DNA of 64,000 bases from Mesorhizobium sp. WSM4313 (GTDB taxonomy: Bacteria; Pseudomonadota; Alphaproteobacteria; Rhizobiales; Rhizobiaceae): NCBI RefSeq assembly GCF_002294725.1, contig NZ_NSFT01000005.1:351530-415529 (forward strand), in the 5' to 3' direction. The notes below the pieces were generated by a model. It saw only the letters and a program-made list of their open reading frames with translations, ran no database searches and was not told the origin of the DNA. A program made the translations under genes and the position numbers. Positions 1 to 9,468 of this stretch are shown here, in pieces (positions within the stretch are counted from its first letter, which is position 1; each line of letters begins with the position of its first letter).

Positions 1-19
1 TGATCCCGGATACTGGAAC

Positions 20-48
20 GGCCGCCCGCCGAGCATCGACGGGCGGCC
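20..48. terminator. Hairpin, possible terminator of the upstream gene
   Basis: A perfect 9-bp stem, GGCCGCCCG (20-28) and CGGGCGGCC (40-48), encloses an 11-nt loop. The window opens with TGA, which could be the stop of the gene before ugpA; in ugp operons that gene is usually ugpB, but it lies outside the window. The bases after the hairpin are only moderately T-rich until a T run at 60-66, so it may act as a terminator or as a stabilising stem between ugpB and ugpA. Confidence 0.5.
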
Positions 49-71
49 ATTTCATATGGGTTTTTGATTTG

Positions 72-120
72 GGCATGTCTTTGTCTCCCGAAACCGGTTC
101 CCACTTTCGGGAGACATGCC
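72..120. repeat. Dispersed hairpin element, family B copy 1
   Basis: An imperfect palindrome with outer arms GGCATGTC and GACATGCC and an 11-bp inner stem, GTCTCCCGAAA (83-93) against TTTCGGGAGAC (105-115). Its loop carries a degenerate form of the core AAAACCGCTKCACACTTTT found in six other intergenic spots of the window. It sits just upstream of ugpA. Confidence 0.6.
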
Positions 121-172
121 TTAGTCTTGTGCCGCGCGAGCGGGTTGGCGGTTCAACGACATCGGCGGATCG

Positions 173-1057
173 ATGGAAAAACGCGTCACTTTCAGCAAAT
201 GGACGATCGGCATCCTGTTCGCGGTGCCGCAGCTAATTCTGATCTTCACCTTCTTCTACTGGCCGGCCGGGCAGGCCGTGTACTGGTCGCTGACGCTGCA
301 GCAGCCCTGGGGCGGCGGCAATATCTGGGTCGGGCTCGACAATTTCCGCTCGATCCTGTCCAACGCCAGCTACTGGGACTCGATCACCGCCAGCATGATC
401 TTTGCCGGGATCAGCACGGGACTTGCGATGACAATCGCGCTGGTGCTCGCCGCCTTGACCGACCGCCAGCTTGCCGGCTCATGGCTTTACCGCGTGGTCC
501 TGATCTGGCCTTACGGCATCGCCGCACCGGCGCTGGCGCTGGCGTTTCGCTTCATCCTGGCACCGGAAGCCGGCTTCATGGCCGTGGTCAACCAGGTCTG
601 GCCCGGCTCCTGGGACCCCGGCCTTGACGGCACCGACGCCATGGCCTCGATCATCATCGCCTTCTCGTGGAAATATGTCGGCTATAATTTCATCTTCTTC
701 CTCGCCGCCTTCCAGGCGATTCCGCGCTCGCTGATCGAGGCGGCAGCGATGGACGGCTCCGGCGTCATCCGGCGCTTCTGGGATATCCAGTTTCCGCTGA
801 TCACGCCGACCATCTTCTTCCTGCTGGTCATCAACATCACCGAGAGCTTCCAGGATTCCTTCGGCATCGTCGACATCATGACCGCAGGCGGACCGGCCAA
901 CGCCACCAATCTGATGGTCTACAAGATCTATTCCGACGGCTTCAAAGGCCTCGATTATTCGGGCGCCGCCGCGCAGAGCATCATCCTGATGCTGCTCATC
1001 ATCGCGCTCACCATCGTCCAGTTCCGCTTCATCGAGCGGCGCGTGCATTATCGTTGA
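173..1057 (+). CDS. ugpA: sn-glycerol-3-phosphate ABC transporter permease UgpA
   Basis: A 294-residue inner-membrane permease with about six membrane segments (first at roughly residues 10-30) and the EAA loop EAAAMDGSG at 189-197, which docks onto the ATPase. It should form the UgpAE channel for uptake of sn-glycerol-3-phosphate or glycerophosphodiesters. Assignment rests on overall similarity to UgpA and on the following ugpE and ugpC homologues. The ATG at 173 follows GGCGGATCG and fits the family length. The binding-protein gene ugpB is expected just before the window. The exact substrate is inferred from the family; other CUT1-family transporters (sugars) look alike. Confidence 0.88.
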   Translation: MEKRVTFSKWTIGILFAVPQLILIFTFFYWPAGQAVYWSLTLQQPWGGGNIWVGLDNFRSILSNASYWDSITASMIFAGISTGLAMTIALVLAALTDRQLAGSWLYRVVLIWPYGIAAPALALAFRFILAPEAGFMAVVNQVWPGSWDPGLDGTDAMASIIIAFSWKYVGYNFIFFLAAFQAIPRSLIEAAAMDGSGVIRRFWDIQFPLITPTIFFLLVINITESFQDSFGIVDIMTAGGPANATNLMVYKIYSDGFKGLDYSGAAAQSIILMLLIIALTIVQFRFIERRVHYR

Positions 1058-1065
1058 GGCGGGCC

Positions 1066-1980
1066 ATGGTCGAGCGCACCCCGATCCTCAATTTCTTCAC
1101 GCATCTGATCCTGTTCGTCGGCTTCGTGTTCTGCGTGGCGCCGTTCGTCATCGTAGCGATCGCCGCCTCGCATAATCTGAAGGACGTCAACGACGTGCCG
1201 ATGTCGCTGCTGCCGGGCAGCGATTTCTGGGTCAACATCAGGACGGCCTGGACGACCGCCGACCTCGGTCCGAAGCTGCTCAACTCCTTCATCATGGCGT
1301 TTGGCGTGGCCGCTGGGAAAGTCATCATCTCGGCGCTGACCGCCTTCTCGATCGTCTATTTCCGTTATCCCGGCCGCATGCTGATGTTCTGGCTGATCTT
1401 CATCACGCTGATGCTGCCGCTCGAGGTGCGCATCGTGCCGACCTACGCGGTGGTCGCCAACGTGCTCGAGCCCTATCAGGCGATCATGGACCTGACCGGC
1501 CTCTCCTGGCTGATCGAAAAGGTCTCGGGCGTGCAGGTTTCGCTCAGCCTGGGACTGCTCAATTCCTATAGCGGCCTGATCCTGCCGCTGGTCGCGACCG
1601 CCACCGGCACCTTCCTCTACCGCCAGTTCTTCCTGACCGTGCCGGATGAGTTGACCGAGGCGGCGCGCATGGACGGCGCCGGCGCGCTGCGCTTCTTCGT
1701 CGATATCCTGCTGCCGCTATCGCGCAACAACATGGCGGCGCTCGGCACCATCATGTTCCTGTGGGCCTGGAACCAGTATCTGTGGCCGTTGCTTATCACC
1801 ACCGACCAGTCGCATGCGATGGCGGTGACAGAGCTGAAGCAGCTCATCCCCAATGTCGGCGGCGCGCCGGAATGGCATATCGCCATGGCCGGCACGCTGA
1901 TCGTCATGCTGCCGCCGCTGATCGTCGTGGTGCTGATGCAGCGCTGGTTCGTGCGCGGCCTGATCGCCACTGAAAAATAG
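1066..1980 (+). CDS. ugpE: sn-glycerol-3-phosphate ABC transporter permease UgpE
   Basis: A 304-residue second permease of the ugp transporter. It begins [13 protein letters not shown], which aligns with the usual UgpE N-terminus, so the ATG at 1066 is preferred over a TTG at 1054 that would overlap ugpA. It has about six membrane segments and an EAA loop ([10 protein letters not shown], about 198-207). It lies 8 bp after the ugpA stop and 11 bp before ugpC, consistent with one transcript. Confidence 0.88.
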   Translation: MVERTPILNFFTHLILFVGFVFCVAPFVIVAIAASHNLKDVNDVPMSLLPGSDFWVNIRTAWTTADLGPKLLNSFIMAFGVAAGKVIISALTAFSIVYFRYPGRMLMFWLIFITLMLPLEVRIVPTYAVVANVLEPYQAIMDLTGLSWLIEKVSGVQVSLSLGLLNSYSGLILPLVATATGTFLYRQFFLTVPDELTEAARMDGAGALRFFVDILLPLSRNNMAALGTIMFLWAWNQYLWPLLITTDQSHAMAVTELKQLIPNVGGAPEWHIAMAGTLIVMLPPLIVVVLMQRWFVRGLIATEK

Positions 1981-1991
1981 GGAGACGGAAA

Positions 1992-3092
<1,101 letters not shown>

Positions 3093-3140
3093 GGCGGGCC
3101 TTGCAAGGCTGACTTTGCAAATTATCTGAGGGTTCACGGA

Positions 3141-3938
3141 ATGAAGATCATCCAGGTCACCGACGTCCATCTCGATCGTCGGCGCCAGATACGCTATGGC
3201 GCGAATCTGAACGAGCGGCTCGATCGCTGCATAGATCATATCAATGCTCGACATGGAGATGCGGCGCTCTGTATCTTCACCGGCGATCTGGCCGACGACG
3301 GCGAGGCCGAGAGCTATGCCGATTTGAAATCGGCGCTGAGCCGGCTCATTGTGCCTTACCAGCTGCTGCCTGGAAACCACGACCGGCGCGCCAATCTGAT
3401 CGCCGCCTTTCCGGATAACGGGACGGACGGCAACGGCTTCGTGCAGTCGGTGCTCGACACGCCGGAAGGGCGCCTCGTCTTTCTCGACAGCATGGCGGAG
3501 GGCCGCGTCACCGGCGAGTTGTGCGACAACCGGCTTGCATGGCTCGACGCACGGCTTGGCGAGGCGGCAGGCAAGGCCGTTTATATTTTCCTGCATCATC
3601 CACCCGTCGAGCTTGGCCTCACTCTGCTCGACCCGCTCGGCCTCGAACAGCCGCAGCGGCTCATCGACGTGCTGACCCGCCACGGCAATGTCCGCTACAT
3701 CTTCTTCGGCCATGTCCATCGCGACATCGCCGGCACCGTCGCCGGCATTCCGTTCTCGGTGCAGCGCGGCCTGCATGCCCGGTTCATGCTTGACCTGGTC
3801 GGCGACGAAGTGGTCGAGCAGGCGCCGCCCGCCTATTCGATTATCCTGATCGATGGGCAGCGCGTGGTCATCCACAGCGTTGATTTCCTGGAGCAATGGC
3901 CGCTTTGGTCGCCTGCAACTGGGCAGCGCGTGCGCTGA
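3141..3938 (+). CDS. Calcineurin-like metallophosphoesterase (GpdQ/CpdA type)
   Basis: A 265-residue metal-dependent phosphodiesterase. Metal-ligand motifs appear in family order: D-x-H (TDVHLD, near residue 7), GDLADDG (near 53), GNHDRR (near 78), a histidine pair in FLHHPP, and GHVHRD near the C-terminal third. This matches class III cyclic-nucleotide/glycerophosphodiester phosphodiesterases (Rv0805, GpdQ, CpdA). It follows ugpC by 48 bp in the same direction, so hydrolysis of imported glycerophosphodiesters to glycerol-3-phosphate is a reasonable inference; cAMP hydrolysis is the main alternative. The start follows GAGGGTTCACGGA. Confidence 0.82.
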   Translation: MKIIQVTDVHLDRRRQIRYGANLNERLDRCIDHINARHGDAALCIFTGDLADDGEAESYADLKSALSRLIVPYQLLPGNHDRRANLIAAFPDNGTDGNGFVQSVLDTPEGRLVFLDSMAEGRVTGELCDNRLAWLDARLGEAAGKAVYIFLHHPPVELGLTLLDPLGLEQPQRLIDVLTRHGNVRYIFFGHVHRDIAGTVAGIPFSVQRGLHARFMLDLVGDEVVEQAPPAYSIILIDGQRVVIHSVDFLEQWPLWSPATGQRVR

Positions 3939-4080
3939 GGCATGCCGATATTCAGGTGAGGCCGGCCTGCAAACGGCGGTTTCCTGCGCTTCCGGTGCTC
4001 ACGTACTTCAAGTACGCTCCGCTCCGGTTCTCGAAACCCGCCGTTTTCGGCTCGGCCTGACCTGAATATCGACACGCCTC
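3937..4080. repeat. Dispersed palindromic element, family A copy 1
   Basis: A 144-bp inverted repeat beginning at the stop codon of the phosphodiesterase and ending 10 bp from the stop of the oppositely oriented fbpC. The outer arms pair over roughly 25 bases (GATATTCAGGT against ACCTGAATATC). The centre (3985-4033) contains TGCGCTTCCGGTGCTC, a GTACTT/AAGTAC mini-hairpin and CGCTCCGCTCCGGTTCTCG. Three further copies lie at 21625, 43158 and 50723. Its position between convergent genes suggests it folds in both transcripts. A short ORF read through it on the minus strand recurs in other copies and is a by-product of the repeat. Confidence 0.85.
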
Positions 4081-4089
4081 AACCCCGAC

Positions 4090-5172
4090 CTAGGCAAAGA
4101 CATGCGCCTTGCCGGTGACGGTCAAGCGCACGATCTCGCCGATCTCCGGCGCGTCCATGCCCGTCCTGCGCAGGATCAGCGGCGTGTTGCCGATGGCGGC
4201 CGCATCGGGCGGGTCCGGGCTGTTGAGCAGCCGCACCGCGACGGTGCAGACCGAACCCGCGAATTCGCAGTCCGTCACTTCGCCGAACAGCATGTCGGGT
4301 GTGCCCGACATGCCTTCGCGCGAGGTCCGTTTGAGCAGGATCTGCTCGGGCCGCAGCATGATGCGGGCGACATCGCGCCGTCCCTTCGTGTCGACGGCGA
4401 TGCGGCCGAGCCGCGATACGGCGAAGCCGTCCGCGATCCTGGCCGGCACGATGATGGCGTCGCCGAGGAACTCGGCGACCATCCTGTCCCTGGGTTGGAA
4501 ATAGAGCTCTCGCGGCGTGCCGACCTGCGAGAACAGCCCTTCGCGCATCACCGCCACCTGGCTGGCGAAGGACAGCGCCTCGGCCTGATCGTGCGTGACC
4601 AGGATGGTGGTGATGCCCGCCTCCTCCAGAAGCTCGGCCACCGCCTTGCGCATCGAAGCGCGAAGCCCGGTGTCGAGCGCCGAGAACGGTTCGTCAAGCA
4701 GCATCAGCCGGGGCTTCATCGCCATGGCGCGGGCAAGCGCCACGCGCTGCTGCTGGCCGCCGGAAAGCTCGTGCGGCCGGCGCTTCAGGATCGCCTTGTC
4801 CAGCCCCACGATGTAGGCGAGCTCGACGATATGCTCGGCTCGCTTGTCGGCATTCCGCGGGATGCCGAAGCCGATATTGTCGGCGATGGTGAGATGCGGG
4901 AACAGGGCACCGTCCTGGGCCACCACGCCGATGCCGCGGCGATGCGCGGGCACGGCCGCGCCGCCGTTGGCGAGCACCTTGCCGTCGAGTGCGATGCGGC
5001 CGCGGTCCGGCGCCTCGAAACCGGCGATCAGCCTGAGCAAGGTGGTCTTGCCGCAGCCGGAAGGCCCGACGATCGCGGTGCGGCTGCCGCTTTCCACCGC
5101 AAGGTCGACGCCGGCGAGCGCCGTCACCGGGCCGTAGCTTTTCGCGACGCCGCTGAGTTCGAGAAAGCTCAT
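4090..5172 (-). CDS. fbpC: Iron(III) ABC transporter ATP-binding protein FbpC
   Basis: A 360-residue ABC ATPase for ferric-iron import. It has Walker A GPSGCGKT (36-43), signature LSGGQ (136-140), Walker B LMLLDEP (156-162) and a C-terminal TOBE-like extension as in FbpC. The chosen ATG at 5172 overlaps the stop of the permease gene in an ATGA arrangement, which indicates translational coupling; a longer reading to 5208 would run into the permease. It is the last gene of fbpABC. Confidence 0.85.
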   Translation of the reverse strand: MSFLELSGVAKSYGPVTALAGVDLAVESGSRTAIVGPSGCGKTTLLRLIAGFEAPDRGRIALDGKVLANGGAAVPAHRRGIGVVAQDGALFPHLTIADNIGFGIPRNADKRAEHIVELAYIVGLDKAILKRRPHELSGGQQQRVALARAMAMKPRLMLLDEPFSALDTGLRASMRKAVAELLEEAGITTILVTHDQAEALSFASQVAVMREGLFSQVGTPRELYFQPRDRMVAEFLGDAIIVPARIADGFAVSRLGRIAVDTKGRRDVARIMLRPEQILLKRTSREGMSGTPDMLFGEVTDCEFAGSVCTVAVRLLNSPDPPDAAAIGNTPLILRRTGMDAPEIGEIVRLTVTGKAHVFA

Positions 5173-6695
5173 CGTCCGGCCATCCGCTTCGACTGGATGT
5201 AGAGCCACCAGGTCATCGGCAATGACATCGCCACCATGATCAGCGCGTAAGGGGCGGCGGAGGCGTAGTCGATCTCGCCGCTATAGGACCAGAATGCCAT
5301 CGCCAGCGTGCGGGTGCCGTTGGGCGCCAGCATCTGGGTGGCGGTGAGCTCGTTGGTGATGCCGAGCGCCACCATCGCCATGCCGGCCGCGGCGCCCGGC
5401 GCCGAAAGGCGGATGGTCGTCGACCACAGCGCCTTGACCGGCGGACGGCCGAGGCTGGAGGCGGCGCGCTCCAGCTCCACCGGCGCCTGCGCGATCGAGG
5501 CTCGCAGGCTTATCAGCGCGCGCGGCAGGAACATCAGCGCGTAACCGAACAGGATGGTGAACAGCGTCTGGTAGAGCGGCAGCGCGACGCGCACGGTGAT
5601 GGTCACCAGCGCCAGCGCGATGACCACGCCCGGCAACGCGCCGACGATATAGTTGCAGCTCTCGAGCAGCCGTTGCAGCGGCCCCGGCGCGCGGATCGAA
5701 ATCCAGGCCATCGGCATGGCGGCCAGCGTTGCAAGCACCGCGCCGGCAATGGCGAGGAACAGCGTCTGGCCGAGCGCCAGGCCGATCTCGTCCCACCGCC
5801 AGACTTCGGTGCCGCCAGCGAGCAGCCAGCGGCCGACCGTGACGAAGGGCACGCCGAGCGACAGCAGCGCGACGCCGGCCGGCAAAAGCAGGCAGAACAA
5901 GGTGGCGCGGCCGAGGCGAGCACGCTGCTGCTTGCGCGCGGCGCCGGAACCGACGCGGGCATAGCGCTCCTCGCCGCGTATCATCACCTCGAGGGCGAGC
6001 AGGAAGAGGCAGCAGACCACCAGCACGGCGGCCAGCATGTTGGCCGCCGGACCGTTGAAGGTCGACTGGAACTGGTCGACGATCGCGGTGGTGAAGGTGT
6101 CGAAACGGATGAAGACATAGAGGCCGTATTCGGCCAAGAGATGCAGGCCGACCAGCAGCGAGCCGCCACAGATGGCGAGCCTGAGCTGCGGCAGCACGAC
6201 ACGCGCGAAGACCCGCCACGGGCCAAGGCCAAGCGCCGCGGCCGCATCTTCCAGCGCCGGATCGAGGCGGCGCAGCGCGGCGGCGATCGGCAGGTAAAGG
6301 AATGGGAAATAGGCGATCACGGAGACCAGCACGCCGGCCCACAGCCCGTGCAGGCCCGGAACGAAGCTGATCCAGGCATAGGAGTGCACGAAAGCGGGGA
6401 TGGCGAGCGGTGCGACCGACAGCCAGGACCACCAGCGGTTGCCCGGCAGGTCGCTGCGCTCTGTCAGCCAGGCCAGCGCCACCGACAGCACGATGGCGAT
6501 CGGCACCGTGACGACCACGAGGAGCACGGTGTTGACCAGCAATTCGCCGACGCGCGGGCGAAAGATCAACGCCACCACGGTGTCCCAGCCGGTCTGGATC
6601 GCGACCCAGACGATGAAGGCGAGCGGCAGCAGCGCAACGAGCGAGATGAGGGCCGCGGCGAGCGTGATCCACGACGCGGACCGGCGCTTCTTCAT
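5169..6695 (-). CDS. fbpB: Iron(III) ABC transporter permease FbpB
   Basis: A fused double permease of about 508 residues with two homologous halves, roughly 12 membrane segments in all, and an EAA-type loop in each half ([12 protein letters not shown] and [12 protein letters not shown]). It forms the inner-membrane channel for ferric iron delivered by FbpA. The start is uncertain: MKKRRSASW at 6695 puts the first membrane segment near residue 10, as in the family. In-frame ATGs exist at 6725 and 6743 and none has a strong ribosome-binding site. The open frame to 6887 enters the terminator hairpin and is not a credible start. Confidence 0.83.
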   Translation of the reverse strand: MKKRRSASWITLAAALISLVALLPLAFIVWVAIQTGWDTVVALIFRPRVGELLVNTVLLVVVTVPIAIVLSVALAWLTERSDLPGNRWWSWLSVAPLAIPAFVHSYAWISFVPGLHGLWAGVLVSVIAYFPFLYLPIAAALRRLDPALEDAAAALGLGPWRVFARVVLPQLRLAICGGSLLVGLHLLAEYGLYVFIRFDTFTTAIVDQFQSTFNGPAANMLAAVLVVCCLFLLALEVMIRGEERYARVGSGAARKQQRARLGRATLFCLLLPAGVALLSLGVPFVTVGRWLLAGGTEVWRWDEIGLALGQTLFLAIAGAVLATLAAMPMAWISIRAPGPLQRLLESCNYIVGALPGVVIALALVTITVRVALPLYQTLFTILFGYALMFLPRALISLRASIAQAPVELERAASSLGRPPVKALWSTTIRLSAPGAAAGMAMVALGITNELTATQMLAPNGTRTLAMAFWSYSGEIDYASAAPYALIMVAMSLPMTWWLYIQSKRMAGR

Positions 6696-6845
6696 CCCGG
6701 CCGCCGGCAGCATTGCCGGCATCATGTCGATCGCCGATTGCATCAGGCAGGCCGCTGGGTCGCCTCCGCCTGCCGGCGGAAGCGGTGCGATGTGACACTC
6801 GGGCGGGTCGAAGCGCAGTCGACTGTCATCGACGAGGCGATCTCC

Positions 6846-6886
6846 AAACAAAACGCTCCCGCGGAAGGCAAACTCCCGCGGGAGCA
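6846..6886 (-). terminator. Terminator or attenuator between fbpA and fbpB
   Basis: Read on the minus strand, a perfect 9-bp stem GCTCCCGCG/CGCGGGAGC (6856-6864 with 6878-6886) is followed by GTTTTGTTTG. It lies 32 bp after the fbpA stop and before fbpB. Such intercistronic stems commonly let a binding protein be made in excess of its membrane partners. Confidence 0.75.
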
Positions 6887-6917
6887 CGGTCGTTCGCCCT
6901 TTTAGGACGAACGCGAA

Positions 6918-7928
6918 CTAAAGCAAGCCGGCTTGCGTCATCAGCTCGATGACCTTCTTGGAATTCAATCTCGCCGGATCGACTTTCGGCGCCTGCAAGT
7001 CAGTCAGCGGCACCAGCTTAGGGTTGGATTGGGCATCCTTGCCGATCGCATATTCATAGGACGTTCCGGTCTTCAGCACGTCCTGGCCGCCCTTGCCGGT
7101 CACCCACTTCAGGAATGCCTGGGCTTCCTTCGGGTGCTTGCTCGACGCCAGCACGCCGCCGCCGGAGATCGACACGAAGGCGCCCGGATCCTGGTTCTTG
7201 AAATAATGCAGGGCGACATTCCGGCTGTTTTCGCCGGTCTTGGCCTGATCGCCGAAATAGTAATAGTGATAGATCACGCCGCCATCGATCTCGCCGGCAT
7301 TGACCGCCTTCATCACCGTTGAGTTGCCCTTGTAGGCGGTGAAATTCTCCTTCATCGCCTTCAGCCAGTCGGCGGTAGCGGCCTCGCCCTTGAGCTCGAG
7401 CAGGGCGCTGACAATGGCCTGGAAGTCGGGGCCGGACGGCGAGGCGGCCCAGCGGCCCTTCCAGCTCGGATCGGCAAGATCGAGCAGCGACTTCGGCAAC
7501 TGGTCTTCCTTCAGCTTGACCTTGTTATAGGCAAAGACGGTGCTGCGGGCGGCAACGCCGACCCATTTGCCAGTCGACGGCTGGTATTCCTGCGGAGCCT
7601 GCGCCAGCGTATCGGCGTCGACCGGCGCGAACAGTCCGGCGGCTTCGACCAGCGCCATTGCCGGCGAATTCTCAGTCAGGAACACGTCTGCCGGCGAGGC
7701 CGCTCCCTCGGCGACGATCTGGTTGGAGAAGTCGCTGTCGCCGCCATTGCGCAGCGTGACCTTGATGCCGGTTTCCTTGGTGAAGCCCGCTGCCCATTCC
7801 TTGGCGAGGCTCTCATGCTGGGCATTGTAGACGATAATGCCTTGATCCTCGGCCTTGGCCGGGCCGGCGATCAGGCCGAGCGCCAACGCGGCGCCGGCAA
7901 GCGTGGAAAGGGCAATTTTCATGGGCAT
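6918..7928 (-). CDS. fbpA: Iron(III) ABC transporter substrate-binding protein FbpA
   Basis: A 336-residue periplasmic ferric-binding protein. It starts MPMKIALSTL and has a signal peptide ending near GPAKA-ED; mature sequence IIVYNAQHESL is typical of FbpA/FutA. A tyrosine cluster (HYYYFGD, about residue 220) matches the iron-ligand tyrosines of this family. The ATG at 7928 follows GAGGACG; an ATG six bases later (7922) is equally possible. It is the first gene of fbpABC, 51 bp downstream of a RirA-type box, so it should be induced on iron starvation. Confidence 0.87.
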   Translation of the reverse strand: MPMKIALSTLAGAALALGLIAGPAKAEDQGIIVYNAQHESLAKEWAAGFTKETGIKVTLRNGGDSDFSNQIVAEGAASPADVFLTENSPAMALVEAAGLFAPVDADTLAQAPQEYQPSTGKWVGVAARSTVFAYNKVKLKEDQLPKSLLDLADPSWKGRWAASPSGPDFQAIVSALLELKGEAATADWLKAMKENFTAYKGNSTVMKAVNAGEIDGGVIYHYYYFGDQAKTGENSRNVALHYFKNQDPGAFVSISGGGVLASSKHPKEAQAFLKWVTGKGGQDVLKTGTSYEYAIGKDAQSNPKLVPLTDLQAPKVDPARLNSKKVIELMTQAGLL

Positions 7929-7978
7929 CGTCCTCAATTCGAGACAGGGGTTTGGGCACGGCTGCACCTACCAATACA

Positions 7979-7993
7979 TGATTGTTATAGTCA
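7979..7993. promoter_or_regulatory. Candidate RirA iron-responsive box (TGA-N9-TCA)
   Basis: TGA TTGTTATAG TCA fits the IRO consensus TGA-N9-TCA recognised by RirA in Rhizobium and Sinorhizobium. It lies in an AT-rich stretch 51 bp upstream of fbpA, where a promoter is expected. The motif is short and could occur by chance, but its place ahead of an iron-uptake operon is strong support. Confidence 0.65.
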
Positions 7994-8081
7994 ACATTGT
8001 GATCCTGCTTCAATCGGTCGCCTTTCCGCAAACTTTCGTGATTTTGCGGCAGTTTGGCTTGGACATTATTTCGCCGGCCAC

Positions 8082-8107
8082 GTAACAAACCAGGGCCGAG
8101 ACGCGAA
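8082..8107 (+). promoter_or_regulatory. Candidate autoregulated ECF (SigF-type) promoter
   Basis: GTAACA, 16 bases, then CGAA. This is one mismatch from the GTAACC-N16-CGAA promoter I recall for Caulobacter SigF, the sigma factor controlled by NrsF. It lies 18 bp upstream of the GTG start of the sigma gene, so autoregulation of the sigma/anti-sigma operon is likely. Confidence 0.6.
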
Positions 8108-8125
8108 CATTGGGGGTAAACTCTT

Positions 8126-8668
8126 GTGACCGGCAAGGACGAGGCCGAGCTTTCCCGGCTGCTCAGGGCCGCGATCGCGGGAGACGAAAGGGCTTATGCC
8201 GACTTTCTGCACGGGATCGCCGCCCTCGTTCGCGGCTTTGTCCGGCGCAAGATCGTTCAAGGCGGGGTCGATCCCGAGGATGTCGTGCAGGAAACCTTGC
8301 TGGCCATTCATGTCAAACGCCACACCTGGCGGCCTGATGCGCCGGTGCTGCCCTGGGTCTATGCGATCGCCCGCTTCAAGCTGATCGATGCGTTCCGCCG
8401 GCGCGGGCGGCGCATCGAGGTCGAGATCGACGAGATCGCCGAAACCTTCGCCGAGCCGGAGGCGGAAACAGTGAGCGAGCGCGACATCAATCGGGCGCTA
8501 GACGGCCTGCCGCCGGCGCAACGCTCCGTGGTGGCATCGATCTCGGTCGATGGCCATTCGATCGGCGAGACGGCGAGCAAGCTCGGCATCAGCGAGACGG
8601 CGGTGCGCGTGTCGCTGCATCGCGGCCTGGCCGCGATCGCCAAAAGATTTGGACGAACAGCGACATGA
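8126..8668 (+). CDS. ECF sigma factor, SigF-like (partner of NrsF)
   Basis: A 180-residue sigma70-family ECF factor. Region 2 (about residues 10-90) contains DPEDVVQETLLAIH and the promoter-melting/-10 region around FKLIDAFRRRGRR. Region 4 (about 120-175) contains LPPAQRSVV and the helix-turn-helix TASKLGISETAVRVSLHRG. It probably directs transcription from GTAAC..CGAA-type promoters, including its own. The GTG start at 8126 follows a GGGGGT site. Its stop overlaps the next gene by 4 bp, coupling it to the NrsF-type anti-sigma factor. The Caulobacter homologue responds to chromium/cadmium stress. Confidence 0.88.
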   Translation: MTGKDEAELSRLLRAAIAGDERAYADFLHGIAALVRGFVRRKIVQGGVDPEDVVQETLLAIHVKRHTWRPDAPVLPWVYAIARFKLIDAFRRRGRRIEVEIDEIAETFAEPEAETVSERDINRALDGLPPAQRSVVASISVDGHSIGETASKLGISETAVRVSLHRGLAAIAKRFGRTAT

Positions 8669-9303
8669 GGACAGAGGATCTCATCAAGGCGCTCGACGCC
8701 GATGCCCGCGACGAGGCGATGCCGATGGACAGGGCCTGGTGGCTGGCGGTCGGCGTGGCCATGGCGATCGCGGCGATGGTCTTCTTTGCGACCATCGGGC
8801 CGCGTCCCGACATCATGCCGGCCATGCACACGATGCGCTTCATGTCCAAATTCGTGTTCACGCTGACGCTCGCCGCCAGTGCCTTCGCGCTGATCCGCGC
8901 GCTGTCGATGCCGGGCGCCTCGACCAGGCGGGCGACGGCCTGGATGATCGCCGCGCCGCTTCTGGTGGTGCTGGCGGTGGTTCTCGAGCTTTTCGTCGTG
9001 CCCGAGGCCGATTGGGGCAAGCGGCTTATCGGCTCGAACATGATGATCTGCATGAGCTTCATCCCGCTGATCGGCATCGGCCCGCTGGCTATCTTCCTCG
9101 GCATGCTGCGCTATGGCGCGCCGACGCGGCCGGTGTTGGCGGGCGCGGTGGCCGGCCTGCTCGCCGGCGGGCTCGCGGCGACCTTCTACGCCGCGCATTG
9201 CTTCGATGATTCGCCCCTCTTCGTCGCCACCTGGTATACGGTCGCGATCGCCTTCCTGACCGCGCTCGGCGCGCTAGGCGGACGGTTTTTCGTCCGCTGG
9301 TAG
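8665..9303 (+). CDS. NrsF-family (DUF1109) membrane anti-sigma factor
   Basis: A 212-residue integral membrane protein with a short cytoplasmic N-terminus and about six membrane segments. In Caulobacter NrsF holds SigF at the membrane and releases it under metal stress; two conserved cysteines are needed. Two cysteines at matching positions are visible here, Cys129 (MMICMSF) and Cys179 (AAHCFDD). The ATG overlaps the sigma-gene stop as ATGA. Target genes of the pair are not evident in the neighbourhood. Confidence 0.85.
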   Translation: MRTEDLIKALDADARDEAMPMDRAWWLAVGVAMAIAAMVFFATIGPRPDIMPAMHTMRFMSKFVFTLTLAASAFALIRALSMPGASTRRATAWMIAAPLLVVLAVVLELFVVPEADWGKRLIGSNMMICMSFIPLIGIGPLAIFLGMLRYGAPTRPVLAGAVAGLLAGGLAATFYAAHCFDDSPLFVATWYTVAIAFLTALGALGGRFFVRW

Positions 9304-9353
9304 GATTAGACACCGATCCTTCGGTACAGTTTTGAAACAGTACCTTAATCATA

Positions 9354-9371
9354 CCGGCAATTGTTTGCCGG
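9354..9371. terminator. Short hairpin after nrsF, possible weak terminator
   Basis: CCGGCAA (9354-9360), loop TTGT, TTGCCGG (9365-9371). It lies 50 bp past the nrsF stop and ahead of the diguanylate cyclase gene. There is no good T run, so it may be a weak terminator or just local symmetry. It argues against translation starting at the TTG at 9361. Confidence 0.35.
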
Positions 9372-9468
9372 TTATCGGAGCAGCCGCTGCCGCTCGTGCA
9401 ACCATTCCTTAAAATCGATCCGCCAGAGTTGTGGCAACGCGCAGTCGCGCATTGGGTGGGATCGCATT

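Noticed and set aside
3833..4075. Minus-strand ORF with FREPERSVLEVREHRKRR, repeated in 43065-43313
   Set aside because: The shared peptide is just the translation of the family A repeat core, not a gene family; the frame is broken in the copy at 21625.
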